Shown here piece by piece: positions 1 to 7,276 of a stretch of 31,601 nucleotides of DNA. The translations under genes and the position numbers were made by a program. The notes under the pieces were generated by a model. That model was given only the letters and a program-made list of their open reading frames with translations, was not told the origin of the DNA and did no database searches. Source of the DNA: an uncultured Prevotella sp. (GTDB taxonomy: Bacteria > Bacteroidota > Bacteroidia > Bacteroidales > Bacteroidaceae). The stretch is taken from the NCBI GenBank assembly GCA_937874345.1, contig CALNBT010000015.1, forward strand, positions 1 through 31,601, read 5' to 3'. How positions within the stretch are numbered: the first letter of the stretch is position 1; each line of letters starts with the position of its first letter.

Positions 1-96
1 CAAAATCTATTAGAAATTCAAGATAATCATATAAGACTTACAGAAAGAGGCATTTTTGTAAGCGATGATGTTATGAGTGATTTGATTTTCGTTTGA
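1..96 (+). CDS. hemW: HemW-type radical SAM heme chaperone, C-terminal tail only
   Basis: The first 31 codons of the window are open in frame 1 and end at a TGA at 94-96. The peptide contains RLTERGIFVSDDVMSDLIFV, which matches the usual C-terminal end of HemW (formerly called coproporphyrinogen III oxidase-like HemN), where an L-T-x-x-G-I-F/L-x-S-D-x-I/V-M-S-D-L pattern is typical. HemW is a radical SAM protein that binds heme and is thought to deliver it to respiratory enzymes. The catalytic part lies outside the window, so only the family is inferred. The tail overlaps the end of the convergent small membrane protein gene by 26 bp. Confidence 0.75.
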   Translation, partial: QNLLEIQDNHIRLTERGIFVSDDVMSDLIFV

Positions 97-415
97 ATTC
101 TTCAAATGCTTGAGCTTTTATCTCTTTTTCTACTTCATCCAATGAACGTAGGCCAGAAATAGTAGACTTTATCCATACGCATAAGAGAAAGACAACGACC
201 ACTGCCAACGCAGATACCAACCATTTCAATATTTCACTTTGCAAAGACACAAAACGGTATGCAAGCAATCCTGCAACTGCCGGCAATGCCCACAGTAACC
301 AATCAAAACCTGAGTGCATGCGATAGCTTTCTTCAATCTCACAATACTCTTTATTTTCAGCCAAGAGTGATTTGCGATTTTTAAGCCAATAGTGTTCAAA
401 GTCATCTTCTATCAT
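71..415 (-). CDS. small membrane protein of unknown function
   Basis: This 114-residue protein has a charged N-terminus (about 38 residues, rich in Glu, Lys and Tyr). Two hydrophobic segments follow at about residues 39-55 and 64-83, then a charged, probably helical C-terminal tail. It looks like a two-span inner-membrane protein with both tails on the same side. I do not recognise a family with a known role. Its ATG overlaps the last codons of the permease gene by 4 bp (412-415), which points to translational coupling and co-transcription with the permease. Its stop codon lies inside the end of the convergent hemW gene. Confidence 0.75.
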   Translation of the reverse strand: MIEDDFEHYWLKNRKSLLAENKEYCEIEESYRMHSGFDWLLWALPAVAGLLAYRFVSLQSEILKWLVSALAVVVVFLLCVWIKSTISGLRSLDEVEKEIKAQAFEEFKRKSNHS

Positions 416-1773
416 TCCAACTCAACTTTTTCAAATGGGAGAACTAGATTTAAGACCACACCCATAATAGCGCTCAATCCTATGCCACTCATCTTTGTTA
501 AATCTTGATCACCACTAGGTAAGAAGTAATAAATGAAAAGACATACGCCAATAGTCAAAGCAATCAGCGCCAATGATTTTAGTATCTGTCTCTTGAAAGA
601 ATTGACATAGGCCAAGCAGATGACCATCAGCAATCCAACAATCACTCCACGAAGACTAAAGTCAAGCATGGCTCCACCTATGCCCATGGTCAAAGTAACG
701 GACACAATGATAATATTACGCTGAATATTGAAATCAACTTTTTTCTGGATCAGATTTTGAATACCAATACTTGCGATAGTGCCGAACAGCAAGAGCATGA
801 TTCCTCCCAAGACTGCTTGTGGAATACAAAGCAACAATGCACTCAATTTTCCAATTACTGAAAATGCAATTGCCGTGATGGCAGAAATACGAATAACCTG
901 TGGATCTGTAACCTTCGTTATTTGCATAGCACCAGTAACCTCTGCGTATGTGGTAACAGGAGGACCACCCAAAAAAGAAGCAGCCAAACAAGCTAATCCA
1001 TCACCCAACATCGTTCGATGAAGCCCAGGATCTTTAACAAAATCTTTTTCTGCAACAGAACTAACTACATAAATATCACCGATATGCTCTATTACGGGGG
1101 CAATGGCAACAGGAATCATATAGATAAAAGGTTTCCAGGAAAATTCTGGCAAATGAAAATGTGCCAATGCATTTGGGAGAGCAAACCATGCAGCCTCCTG
1201 AACCTTTGTAAAATCAACATTTCCTGTGAGGGATGCGACGATCATTCCAACGATAATTCCCGAGACTACTGGAACCAATTTCAACAATCCCTTTCCCAAC
1301 ACCAAAACAATGATGGCAGTCGTCAATGAGATAAATGCCAACACCCAGTTTTGTTTGGCCATTCCAACAGCAGACCCAGATAAGGACAGACCAATCAAGA
1401 TAATTACAGGCCCGATAACTACAGGAGGGAATAATCGGCTAAGGACTCTTCTACCTTGCCATTTAATCAATGCGCTCATCAAGAAATAGACTAGTGCTAC
1501 ACCTGCTATGCCAGCAATAGTGCCGGGCATACCCCACATCTTTGAAGACTCAATGATTGGGGCTATGAAAGCAAAACTAGAACCTAAAAAAATAGGAACC
1601 TTGCCATTTGTCATCAAATGGAATATTAAAGTTCCTATACCTGCCGTAAATAATGCTGTTGATGGATCTAGTCCAACTAATAATGGAACTAAAACCGTTG
1701 CGCCAAAAGCCACAAATAGAAATTGCACTCCCACAATTCCTTTTCTAAATGGTGTTAATCTGATTGTGCTCAT
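412..1773 (-). CDS. uraA: uracil/xanthine permease, NCS2 family (UraA-like)
   Basis: This 453-residue, strongly hydrophobic protein is typical in length for the nucleobase:cation symporter-2 family. The N-terminus (GVQFLFVAFGATVLVPLLVG), the following GSSFAFIAP segment and the later GDIYVVSS and GGPPVTTYAEVTGAMQITKV segments are characteristic of UraA-type uracil carriers. The EVTGA region is close to the substrate-binding helix-break residues of that family. It should import uracil, or possibly xanthine, with protons across the inner membrane. An ATG four codons upstream (1785) is unlikely to be the start because it lies inside the -7 promoter element; the ATG at 1773 is preferred. The downstream small membrane protein gene overlaps its end by 4 bp. 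Uracil is favoured over other substrates by motif only. Confidence 0.88.
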   Translation of the reverse strand: MSTIRLTPFRKGIVGVQFLFVAFGATVLVPLLVGLDPSTALFTAGIGTLIFHLMTNGKVPIFLGSSFAFIAPIIESSKMWGMPGTIAGIAGVALVYFLMSALIKWQGRRVLSRLFPPVVIGPVIILIGLSLSGSAVGMAKQNWVLAFISLTTAIIVLVLGKGLLKLVPVVSGIIVGMIVASLTGNVDFTKVQEAAWFALPNALAHFHLPEFSWKPFIYMIPVAIAPVIEHIGDIYVVSSVAEKDFVKDPGLHRTMLGDGLACLAASFLGGPPVTTYAEVTGAMQITKVTDPQVIRISAITAIAFSVIGKLSALLLCIPQAVLGGIMLLLFGTIASIGIQNLIQKKVDFNIQRNIIIVSVTLTMGIGGAMLDFSLRGVIVGLLMVICLAYVNSFKRQILKSLALIALTIGVCLFIYYFLPSGDQDLTKMSGIGLSAIMGVVLNLVLPFEKVELE

Positions 1774-1782
1774 AATCGCATA

Positions 1783-1790
1783 CAAAAGTA
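1783..1790 (-). promoter_or_regulatory. -7 element for the uracil permease gene
   Basis: The minus strand reads TACTTTTG here, matching the Bacteroidetes TAnnTTTG -7 consensus. The chosen start codon at 1773 lies only 10 bases downstream, so the mRNA would have almost no 5' leader. No clear -33 TTTG was found at the expected spacing. Confidence 0.5.
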
Positions 1791-1831
1791 CAATAATTTA
1801 TTATCGAATGAATGATAAAACGCTACCTTAT

Positions 1832-1862
1832 TTTGTAAGAAATCAAAAAATGTATATCTTTG
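1832..1862 (+). promoter_or_regulatory. Bacteroidetes-type promoter for the lactonase gene
   Basis: TTTG at 1832-1835 is followed after exactly 19 bases by TATCTTTG at 1855-1862. This is a full match to the primary sigma factor consensus of Bacteroidetes. Transcription would start near 1868, giving a leader of about 85 nt before the gene. Confidence 0.75.
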
Positions 1863-1952
1863 ACATCTTAACATATGTTGGGTGTTAATCATTTCAGTAC
1901 AAAATACCAGACATCATAAAAATATTACATACAAAATATCACACAATTAAAT

Positions 1953-3155
1953 ATGACTATGAAAAAAATTGTCGGTGTATCCTTGATTGCTCTTTTAGGA
2001 ACAAATGTTGGAGCTCAAAATCAAATAAAACTAATCGTTGGAACGTATACTAACGGTAGCAGCAAAGGTATATACTCACTTCAATTCGACCAACAAACCG
2101 GTCAATCGAAACCGCTTGACACCTTAGAGTTAAGTAATCCTTCCTATCTTACTCTTTCAACAGATGGTTCTATGATTTATGCTGTTAGCGAAGAAAGTGA
2201 TGACAAGGCCTCAGTTCATGCTATAAGTTTTGATCGAATTGATGGAAAGATGCAGCTAATCAATTCAATACCAACAAAAGGTACCGATCCTTGTTTCGTT
2301 GAAACAAACGATAATATGGTTCTCACAGCTAACTATGGTGGAGGGTCGCTCAGTGTTTTCCCGCTCAATGCCAACGGCTCTATCGAAGGCTTAACTCAGC
2401 TCTTCAATGGATCTACAGGAGGGCCAAATACAAAAAGACAAAACGCCGCTCATGTTCACTGTATGCGTTTTTTGCCAGATGGAAATGGCGTTTTGGCAAC
2501 AGACTTTAGTGCAGATCGTCTTTTACATTTCGACTTTGATGGTATGAAAAGCTTAAAAAAGCCCACAGTGGCGGCAAAGTTAAAGAGCGGATCTGGTCCT
2601 CGACATCTTGTTTTCAGTCATGATAGCCGGTTTGTATATGTTATCAACGAGCTTTCTGGTGCCATTACCGTCTTTCATTATGCCAACAGAAAGTTGATCA
2701 AAATTCAAGAAATACAATCTGACGAAGCAAACGCTCAAGGTTCTGCAGATATTCACTTAACTCCAAATGGGAAATTCCTTTATAGCAGTAATCGGCTTAA
2801 GAATGATGGAGTGGCTATTTTCAAGGTTGACCAACAAACTGGTATGCTGACAAAGATTGGCTATCAAAATACTGGTGTTCATCCACGCAATTTCAATATT
2901 ACTCCTAACGGACACTTTCTACTTTGCGCCAGCCGTGACAATAATAAAATACAGGTTTTCAATATCGATGAAAATACAGGATTGTTGGTCGACACCAACC
3001 AAGATATCCTAATCGATAGGCCTGTCTGCATTCAGTTTTTCCCTGTAATGATGAAAAAAGATTCAATGGACCAGAAGGAACCATGCAAGATGAAAAATGA
3101 AAACTGCAAAGAAATGCAAAAACATGATACAAATAGCACTTCAAATCAAAAGTAG
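1953..3155 (+). CDS. exported lactonase of the 6-phosphogluconolactonase (YbhE/Pgl) beta-propeller family
   Basis: The 400-residue protein starts with a signal peptide (lysines, a hydrophobic core, then VGAQNQ near residue 23). It continues with the LIVGTYTNGSSKGIYSLQFD opening typical of the lactonase family (PF10282). Propeller motifs recur, for example AAHVHCMRFLPDGNGVLATD at about 165-185 and SGPRHLVFSHDSRFVYVINE at about 213-232. Cytosolic members hydrolyse 6-phosphogluconolactone in the pentose phosphate pathway; this one should be periplasmic or surface-exposed, so the true substrate is uncertain. The last 35 residues form a Lys-, Glu- and Met-rich tail with two cysteines that is not part of the propeller. 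A second ATG two codons downstream (1959) could equally be the start. It is monocistronic, behind a consensus promoter. Confidence 0.82.
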   Translation: MTMKKIVGVSLIALLGTNVGAQNQIKLIVGTYTNGSSKGIYSLQFDQQTGQSKPLDTLELSNPSYLTLSTDGSMIYAVSEESDDKASVHAISFDRIDGKMQLINSIPTKGTDPCFVETNDNMVLTANYGGGSLSVFPLNANGSIEGLTQLFNGSTGGPNTKRQNAAHVHCMRFLPDGNGVLATDFSADRLLHFDFDGMKSLKKPTVAAKLKSGSGPRHLVFSHDSRFVYVINELSGAITVFHYANRKLIKIQEIQSDEANAQGSADIHLTPNGKFLYSSNRLKNDGVAIFKVDQQTGMLTKIGYQNTGVHPRNFNITPNGHFLLCASRDNNKIQVFNIDENTGLLVDTNQDILIDRPVCIQFFPVMMKKDSMDQKEPCKMKNENCKEMQKHDTNSTSNQK

Positions 3156-3245
3156 CACCAATCAAAATAATATGTTTGAGGACACTCAATGGATAAAAAC
3201 ATGAATATCTTCAAATCCTTCGATACCTTTACCTTAATAATATCA

Positions 3246-3276
3246 AGAATCATCATAGAAAGATTGAGATGATTCT
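3246..3276 (+). terminator. weak hairpin after the lactonase gene
   Basis: AGAATCATC at 3246-3254 pairs with GATGATTCT at 3268-3276 across a 13-nt loop. The short TTTT run that follows is modest, so this may be a weak terminator between the two convergent genes. Confidence 0.4.
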
Positions 3277-3318
3277 CGATTTTACGTATTTAGACTCTAA
3301 TGTATTTTTTCAAAACAT

Positions 3319-4329
3319 TTACTTGTTTTTGGAAATGATATAAATAATTACCGGAGCACCTATCAATGGCGTAACGGCATTCAATGGGATAATGCCAAGA
3401 TCACCTGGCAAATAACAAACCAAGTTACAAAATAACGCAACCATCGATCCCATAAGCAATGTTATAGGCATCAATAGTCGATGGTTTTCTGTTCCCAATA
3501 TCAATCTTGCCATATGCGGTACAGCCAATCCGATAAATGCAATTGGTCCGCAAAAGGCTGTAGTAATAGCAGTCAACAATCCTGTAACAATCAAAAGCCA
3601 ATTACGAACAACAAGAACATTAATTCCTAAGTTCTTGGCATAACGCTCTCCTAAAAGCATGGCATTCAGCGGCTTTATCATCAATACTGCTCCAAACAAT
3701 CCTATGAAGGTAATGCCTGAAAACAAAGGTAGCTGCTTCAACGAAACATTTCCGAAATTTCCCATACCCCAAATCAAATATGATTTAACACCCTCTTGTG
3801 TAGCAAAAAAATTGAGTAAGGTAATAGCCGATGAAGCCAAATAACCAATCATGATGCCTATAATTAGCAGCATAATGTTATTTCTAACGACATTGGAAAA
3901 GAAAAAAATAATACCAGTTACTGTCATTGCTCCAACAAATGCAGCCAACAAAATAGCCATAAATCCTCCAATACTAAACATACTTGAAGATAGATTGCCT
4001 CCCATAAGCAGCATTACAAGAGCTACACCCAAACCAGCTCCGCTATTGATACCAAAGATAGATGGGTCTGCCAATGGATTTTTGAATGCAGTTTGCAGCA
4101 TCAATCCACTAACAGCCAAAGAGGATCCACACAAAATAGCAGTAACGGCTTGGGGGAAACGAGCCTCCATTACAATAAAACGCCAACTGTCCTTCTCGGG
4201 TTTTTCTCCAAATAATATATTAACAACATCCATAATTGGTATCTTCACTGATCCAACTATCAAGTTGATGATTAACAAGATAAGGATTCCAACAGTAAGA
4301 AGCAAACTATATTGAACACCTTTCTTCAT
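3319..4329 (-). CDS. FecCD-family iron/cobalamin-type ABC transporter permease
   Basis: The 336-residue polytopic protein has the length and hallmarks of the FecCD/BtuC permease family. These include RFPQAVTAILCGSSLAVSGL near residue 58, the NPLADPSIFGINSGAGLGVA segment near 84-103, and the C-terminal GPIAFIGLAVPHMARLILG segment near 260-278 that forms the coupling region to the ATPase. The family imports ferric siderophores, heme or vitamin B12 from the periplasm. No substrate-binding protein or ATPase gene lies next to it: both flanking genes are on the opposite strand, so it must pair with components encoded elsewhere. It faces tcdA divergently. The substrate cannot be read from the sequence. 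Confidence 0.85.
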   Translation of the reverse strand: MKKGVQYSLLLTVGILILLIINLIVGSVKIPIMDVVNILFGEKPEKDSWRFIVMEARFPQAVTAILCGSSLAVSGLMLQTAFKNPLADPSIFGINSGAGLGVALVMLLMGGNLSSSMFSIGGFMAILLAAFVGAMTVTGIIFFFSNVVRNNIMLLIIGIMIGYLASSAITLLNFFATQEGVKSYLIWGMGNFGNVSLKQLPLFSGITFIGLFGAVLMIKPLNAMLLGERYAKNLGINVLVVRNWLLIVTGLLTAITTAFCGPIAFIGLAVPHMARLILGTENHRLLMPITLLMGSMVALFCNLVCYLPGDLGIIPLNAVTPLIGAPVIIYIISKNK

Positions 4330-4394
4330 AATTATTATATTAGATTCGCCATAATAAATTTATGGATATTGTATATCCATCTCTTTATACCAGG

Positions 4395-4402
4395 CAAAGT
4401 TA
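4395..4402 (-). promoter_or_regulatory. -7 element for the FecCD permease gene
   Basis: The minus strand reads TAACTTTG, a match to TAnnTTTG, 65 bases before the start codon at 4329. No convincing -33 element was found. It lies back to back with the tcdA -7 element. Confidence 0.45.
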
Positions 4403-4425
4403 CTTAAAATATAAGAAAAATTAGT

Positions 4426-4433
4426 TAACTTTG
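4426..4433 (+). promoter_or_regulatory. -7 element for tcdA
   Basis: TAACTTTG matches the Bacteroidetes -7 consensus and lies 25 bases before the start codon at 4459. It forms a divergent pair with the permease promoter only about 23 bases away. Confidence 0.5.
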
Positions 4434-4458
4434 CAATAACAAATCAATTTGAATACAG

Positions 4459-5235
4459 ATGCAGAGTCAATTTGTCAGGACAGAAATGTTGTTCGGGAAA
4501 GAAGCGATGGCAGCCCTTAAAGATGCTCATGTGGCAGTCTTTGGCATTGGCGGTGTTGGAAGTTATGTGGTCGAAGTATTGGCTAGAAGTGGTATTGGAG
4601 AATTGAGTTTAGTTGATAGCGATGAGGTTAGCTTGTCCAATATCAACCGTCAACTGGTCGCAACACTCTCTACCGTTGGTCAAAAAAAGGTGGATGTTGC
4701 CTGTCGCCATATCAAAGATATCAATTTTGAATGCCGCACTCATGTCTATCCTATCTTTTATCTACCAGAAACAGCCGAGCAAATAGATCTATCAGCCTGC
4801 AACTATGTTGTAGATTGTATAGATACCATATCTGCTAAGATAGAATTAATCAGACGATGCCATGAATTTAATATCCCAATAATCTCTTGCATGGGAGCAG
4901 CAAACAAAATAGATCCGACTCAATTCAAAGTATCTGATATTTACAAAACCAAGGTGGATCCGTTAGCAAAAGTGCTTAGAAAAAAGCTGAAAACATTGGG
5001 TATAAACCATTTGAAAGTTGTATACAGCGAAGAGTTTCCTCTGAAACCGTCTCCTATAGAGTCTGAATTGGAAGAAACAACGACTTCAACGGTATCTGCA
5101 GACTCAATTATTACTCATTCCAAACGTGTGACACCTGCGAGCAATGCGTTCGTTCCGGCTAGCGCTGGGTTGATTTTAGGTGGTGAAGTTGTGAAAGATA
5201 TTATTCACAGAAATGACAGAAATCTTTCTGCATAA
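4459..5235 (+). CDS. tcdA: tRNA threonylcarbamoyladenosine dehydratase (TcdA/CsdL)
   Basis: This 258-residue E1-like (ThiF-fold) protein has the nucleotide-binding loop FGIGGVGSYVVEVLARSGIG at about residues 29-48, followed by LVDSDEVSLSNINRQ with the conserved Arg. The TcdA-specific block is SCMGAANKIDPTQFKVSDIY (about 145-164), then KTKVDPLAKVLRKKL. TcdA uses ATP to dehydrate and cyclise the threonyl group of t6A at tRNA position 37, making ct6A, which improves ANN decoding. Length and motifs match the family well and distinguish it from ThiF and MoeB, which carry a CxxC zinc site and act on ubiquitin-like partners. It is a single gene with its own promoter. Confidence 0.92.
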   Translation: MQSQFVRTEMLFGKEAMAALKDAHVAVFGIGGVGSYVVEVLARSGIGELSLVDSDEVSLSNINRQLVATLSTVGQKKVDVACRHIKDINFECRTHVYPIFYLPETAEQIDLSACNYVVDCIDTISAKIELIRRCHEFNIPIISCMGAANKIDPTQFKVSDIYKTKVDPLAKVLRKKLKTLGINHLKVVYSEEFPLKPSPIESELEETTTSTVSADSIITHSKRVTPASNAFVPASAGLILGGEVVKDIIHRNDRNLSA

Positions 5236-5244
5236 CGCATATTA

Positions 5245-5271
5245 AATTGAATTTCTTCAATAAATTCAATT
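5245..5271. terminator. AT-rich hairpin between convergent tcdA and the GldB-like gene
   Basis: AATTGAATTT at 5245-5254 pairs with AAATTCAATT at 5262-5271 across a 7-nt loop. No strong T-tract follows on either strand, so terminator activity is uncertain. Confidence 0.3.
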
Positions 5272-5350
5272 AATATATTAAAGAGTATTTTGCCAATCTA
5301 CACCTAAAACAGATGATATAAGAAAAAAATATCAATAATGGGGGGCAACT

Positions 5351-6154
5351 CTAAATACCAAAAGAGGTATAGTCATCCATCGTGAGTAATTTTTCAACTG
5401 GAATATTCTTATGTTTCTTCATATACGATGCTATCAATTGAACATATTGGGTATGAAAAACATAATTTCCCAACACTTTATTAACTGTCCACATCATTTT
5501 TGCCATATGCAAATCTTTCTCCTTTTGTGTTCGTGAATAATAATTATTCATCGGATAAATGCTCAGGAGATAAAACAACAAGCAATCTGGTACGATGTAC
5601 GATCGGGTCATTGTCTGACGTTGTTGTTCAGAATAGAACTTGAGATAAGGGAAATAATTAGTCCCTAAATATTTATCTAAAGAGATCCCTATTGATTTAT
5701 CTCCAACAACAACACTCTGGTTCAACGCACCTATCTGTGCATAAACCATTGGAACAATAATATGAGGTAATAATTTTTTTAGATTTCCAAACGCTTCACT
5801 AAATTCGTTATTGATATCTTCCATATCAGCAAATTCAGCTTCAGAATCAGAAATAATGACCTGCAACAATGAATCTTGATATAAATTTAGAAATTTAGAA
5901 TTAATATAAGGCTCATTGACTTCACCCAAGCTCAATACATCCTCAATTAGGGTTCTAGTCTCCATTGGATAGCTGGTGTTCATTTGTTGTAATGCAGAGA
6001 AATCGCCTGTTGTGAGATAACGACTCTCCAAACGATCATAACGTTGCACTTCAACGAGTTTTTTCTGTTCGTCGTCATCATTTGGTTTGAGCCTTAGTTG
6101 GCAAGAACTACAAACAAGTAATGTCAGCATTAATATGTATATTATCTTCTTCAA
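5351..6154 (-). CDS. GldB-like lipoprotein
   Basis: The 267-residue protein begins with a lipoprotein signal peptide ending LLVCSSCQLR, with the lipobox cysteine at about residue 19. The body resembles the GldB family: an R-Y-D-R-L-E opening (about 39-44), a VPMVYAQIG segment, the ISLDKYLGTNYFPYLKFYSE block (about 157-176), and YIVPDCLLFYLLSIYPM. GldB is a lipoprotein required for gliding motility and the associated type IX secretion functions in Flavobacteria. Homologues also occur in non-gliding Bacteroidales, where the role is unclear. It has its own good promoter, so it need not be co-transcribed with the glycosyltransferase upstream. The family call rests on motif pattern rather than strong identity. 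Confidence 0.68.
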   Translation of the reverse strand: MKKIIYILMLTLLVCSSCQLRLKPNDDDEQKKLVEVQRYDRLESRYLTTGDFSALQQMNTSYPMETRTLIEDVLSLGEVNEPYINSKFLNLYQDSLLQVIISDSEAEFADMEDINNEFSEAFGNLKKLLPHIIVPMVYAQIGALNQSVVVGDKSIGISLDKYLGTNYFPYLKFYSEQQRQTMTRSYIVPDCLLFYLLSIYPMNNYYSRTQKEKDLHMAKMMWTVNKVLGNYVFHTQYVQLIASYMKKHKNIPVEKLLTMDDYTSFGI

Positions 6155-6182
6155 TGAAAACCCTTATTATCCAATTTCGAAA

Positions 6183-6214
6183 CAAAATTACTCAAAAACA
6201 TTTAAAATAGCAAA
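6183..6214 (-). promoter_or_regulatory. Bacteroidetes-type promoter for the GldB-like gene
   Basis: On the minus strand TTTG (6214-6211) is followed after 20 bases by TAATTTTG (6190-6183). The match is good in both elements and spacing. Transcription would start near 6177, about 20 nt before the start codon. Confidence 0.65.
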
Positions 6215-6245
6215 TTTTAAGCTAAAATATTTAAATTAAAGGTGA

Positions 6246-6278
6246 GTTTTTTGAAATTTTTCTTAAATTTCAAAAAAC
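6246..6278 (-). terminator. perfect 14-bp hairpin spanning the glycosyltransferase stop codon
   Basis: GTTTTTTGAAATTT at 6246-6259 pairs perfectly with AAATTTCAAAAAAC at 6265-6278, with a 5-nt loop. The TAA stop of the glycosyltransferase gene (6265-6263) sits at the edge of the loop, so the stem is built from its last codons. It probably ends or stabilises the mtaB-glycosyltransferase transcript, but it lacks a classic U-tract. Confidence 0.4.
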
Positions 6279-7276
6279 TTTCTTTTGTTTTTAAAGTAAT
6301 ATTGCCATAAAATTGAATAGGGTTTTAAAATTTTATTATTGGCCACAGATCTTCTTCTTTGAATTTCTTGACGATCACCATCAAACTCGTTGCGCCATTT
6401 TCTAAATGCCCTTCTTGCTTTAAACACTGCTTTAAAGTCTTCCCAGTTGTGCCCAATCAACAACATCTGAAAAGCGGCGAGATAATCAAGCCACCATCTC
6501 ATAGCCATAACTCCAGACAATTCACTATCTTCAAGATTCTTATACAGCATGGTCAAATTATTTCGGAAGTTAAGAAATGTCTTCATTGGGTTATTTTTCG
6601 GCAAGGTTCCTCCACCCACATGAAAAACCTGACTGTCAGGAATACATGAAATATCATGCCCTAGAATCCGAAGTCTCCAACAAAGATCGATTTCTTCATT
6701 ATGCGCAAAAAACCTGCCATCAAGCCCACCTGCATCCCAATAATCCTTAGATCTGATCATCAAACAAGCTCCAGTAGCCCAAGAAATCTTGCTGATATCA
6801 TCATATTGTCCATGATCATCTTCAACCATTTCAAAAATACGACCTCTGCAAAAAGGATATCCGAAACGATCAAGAAAACCACCGGAAGCACCTGCATATT
6901 CAAATTTATTTTTGTCATTAATAGAAAGAAGCTTAGGTTGGCATGCTGCAGTAGTGGGATGTACGTCCATAAACTCAAGAAGCGGTGCCAGCCAATTGTG
7001 AGTAACTTCTATATCAGAATTTAAAAGAAGATAATATTCTGCATCAATTAATTTTAAGGCTTTGTTATACCCTTCTGCAAATCCCCAATTTTTATCTAAA
7101 ACAATCTGCTTGACAGATGGAAAATGTTCTGTCAAAAGTTTTAAGGAACCATCAGTCGAAGCATTGTCAGCGACAAAGATTTCCGCATCATCACTTGTAT
7201 AATGGACTACCGAAGGAAGGTATTGAGCCAACATTTTTTCTCCATTCCAGTTCAAAATTACTATTGCTACCTTCAT
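6263..7276 (-). CDS. family 2 glycosyltransferase, rhamnosyltransferase-like
   Basis: The 337-residue protein opens with the GT-A fold start VAIVILNWNGEKMLAQYLPS and then FVADNASTDGS. The DxD-like motif lies in YLLLNSDIEV at about residue 88. ATGACLMIRSKDYWDAGGLD and FAHNEEIDLCWR (about 190-200) are typical of WbbL/RfbF-type GT2 enzymes. It should transfer a sugar from a nucleotide donor to a glycan or lipid acceptor at the inner face of the membrane. Donor and acceptor cannot be told from sequence. Its start overlaps the end of mtaB by 4 bp, so it is translationally coupled to a tRNA-modification gene. That reflects operon economy rather than a shared pathway, as far as I can see. A basic C-terminal tail ends KNKRKFFEI. 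Confidence 0.85.
   Translation of the reverse strand: MKVAIVILNWNGEKMLAQYLPSVVHYTSDDAEIFVADNASTDGSLKLLTEHFPSVKQIVLDKNWGFAEGYNKALKLIDAEYYLLLNSDIEVTHNWLAPLLEFMDVHPTTAACQPKLLSINDKNKFEYAGASGGFLDRFGYPFCRGRIFEMVEDDHGQYDDISKISWATGACLMIRSKDYWDAGGLDGRFFAHNEEIDLCWRLRILGHDISCIPDSQVFHVGGGTLPKNNPMKTFLNFRNNLTMLYKNLEDSELSGVMAMRWWLDYLAAFQMLLIGHNWEDFKAVFKARRAFRKWRNEFDGDRQEIQRRRSVANNKILKPYSILWQYYFKNKRKFFEI

Noticed and set aside
1774..1785. Upstream ATG of the uracil permease
   Set aside because: It lies within the -7 promoter element, so it would not be on the transcript. The ATG at 1773 gives the conserved start.
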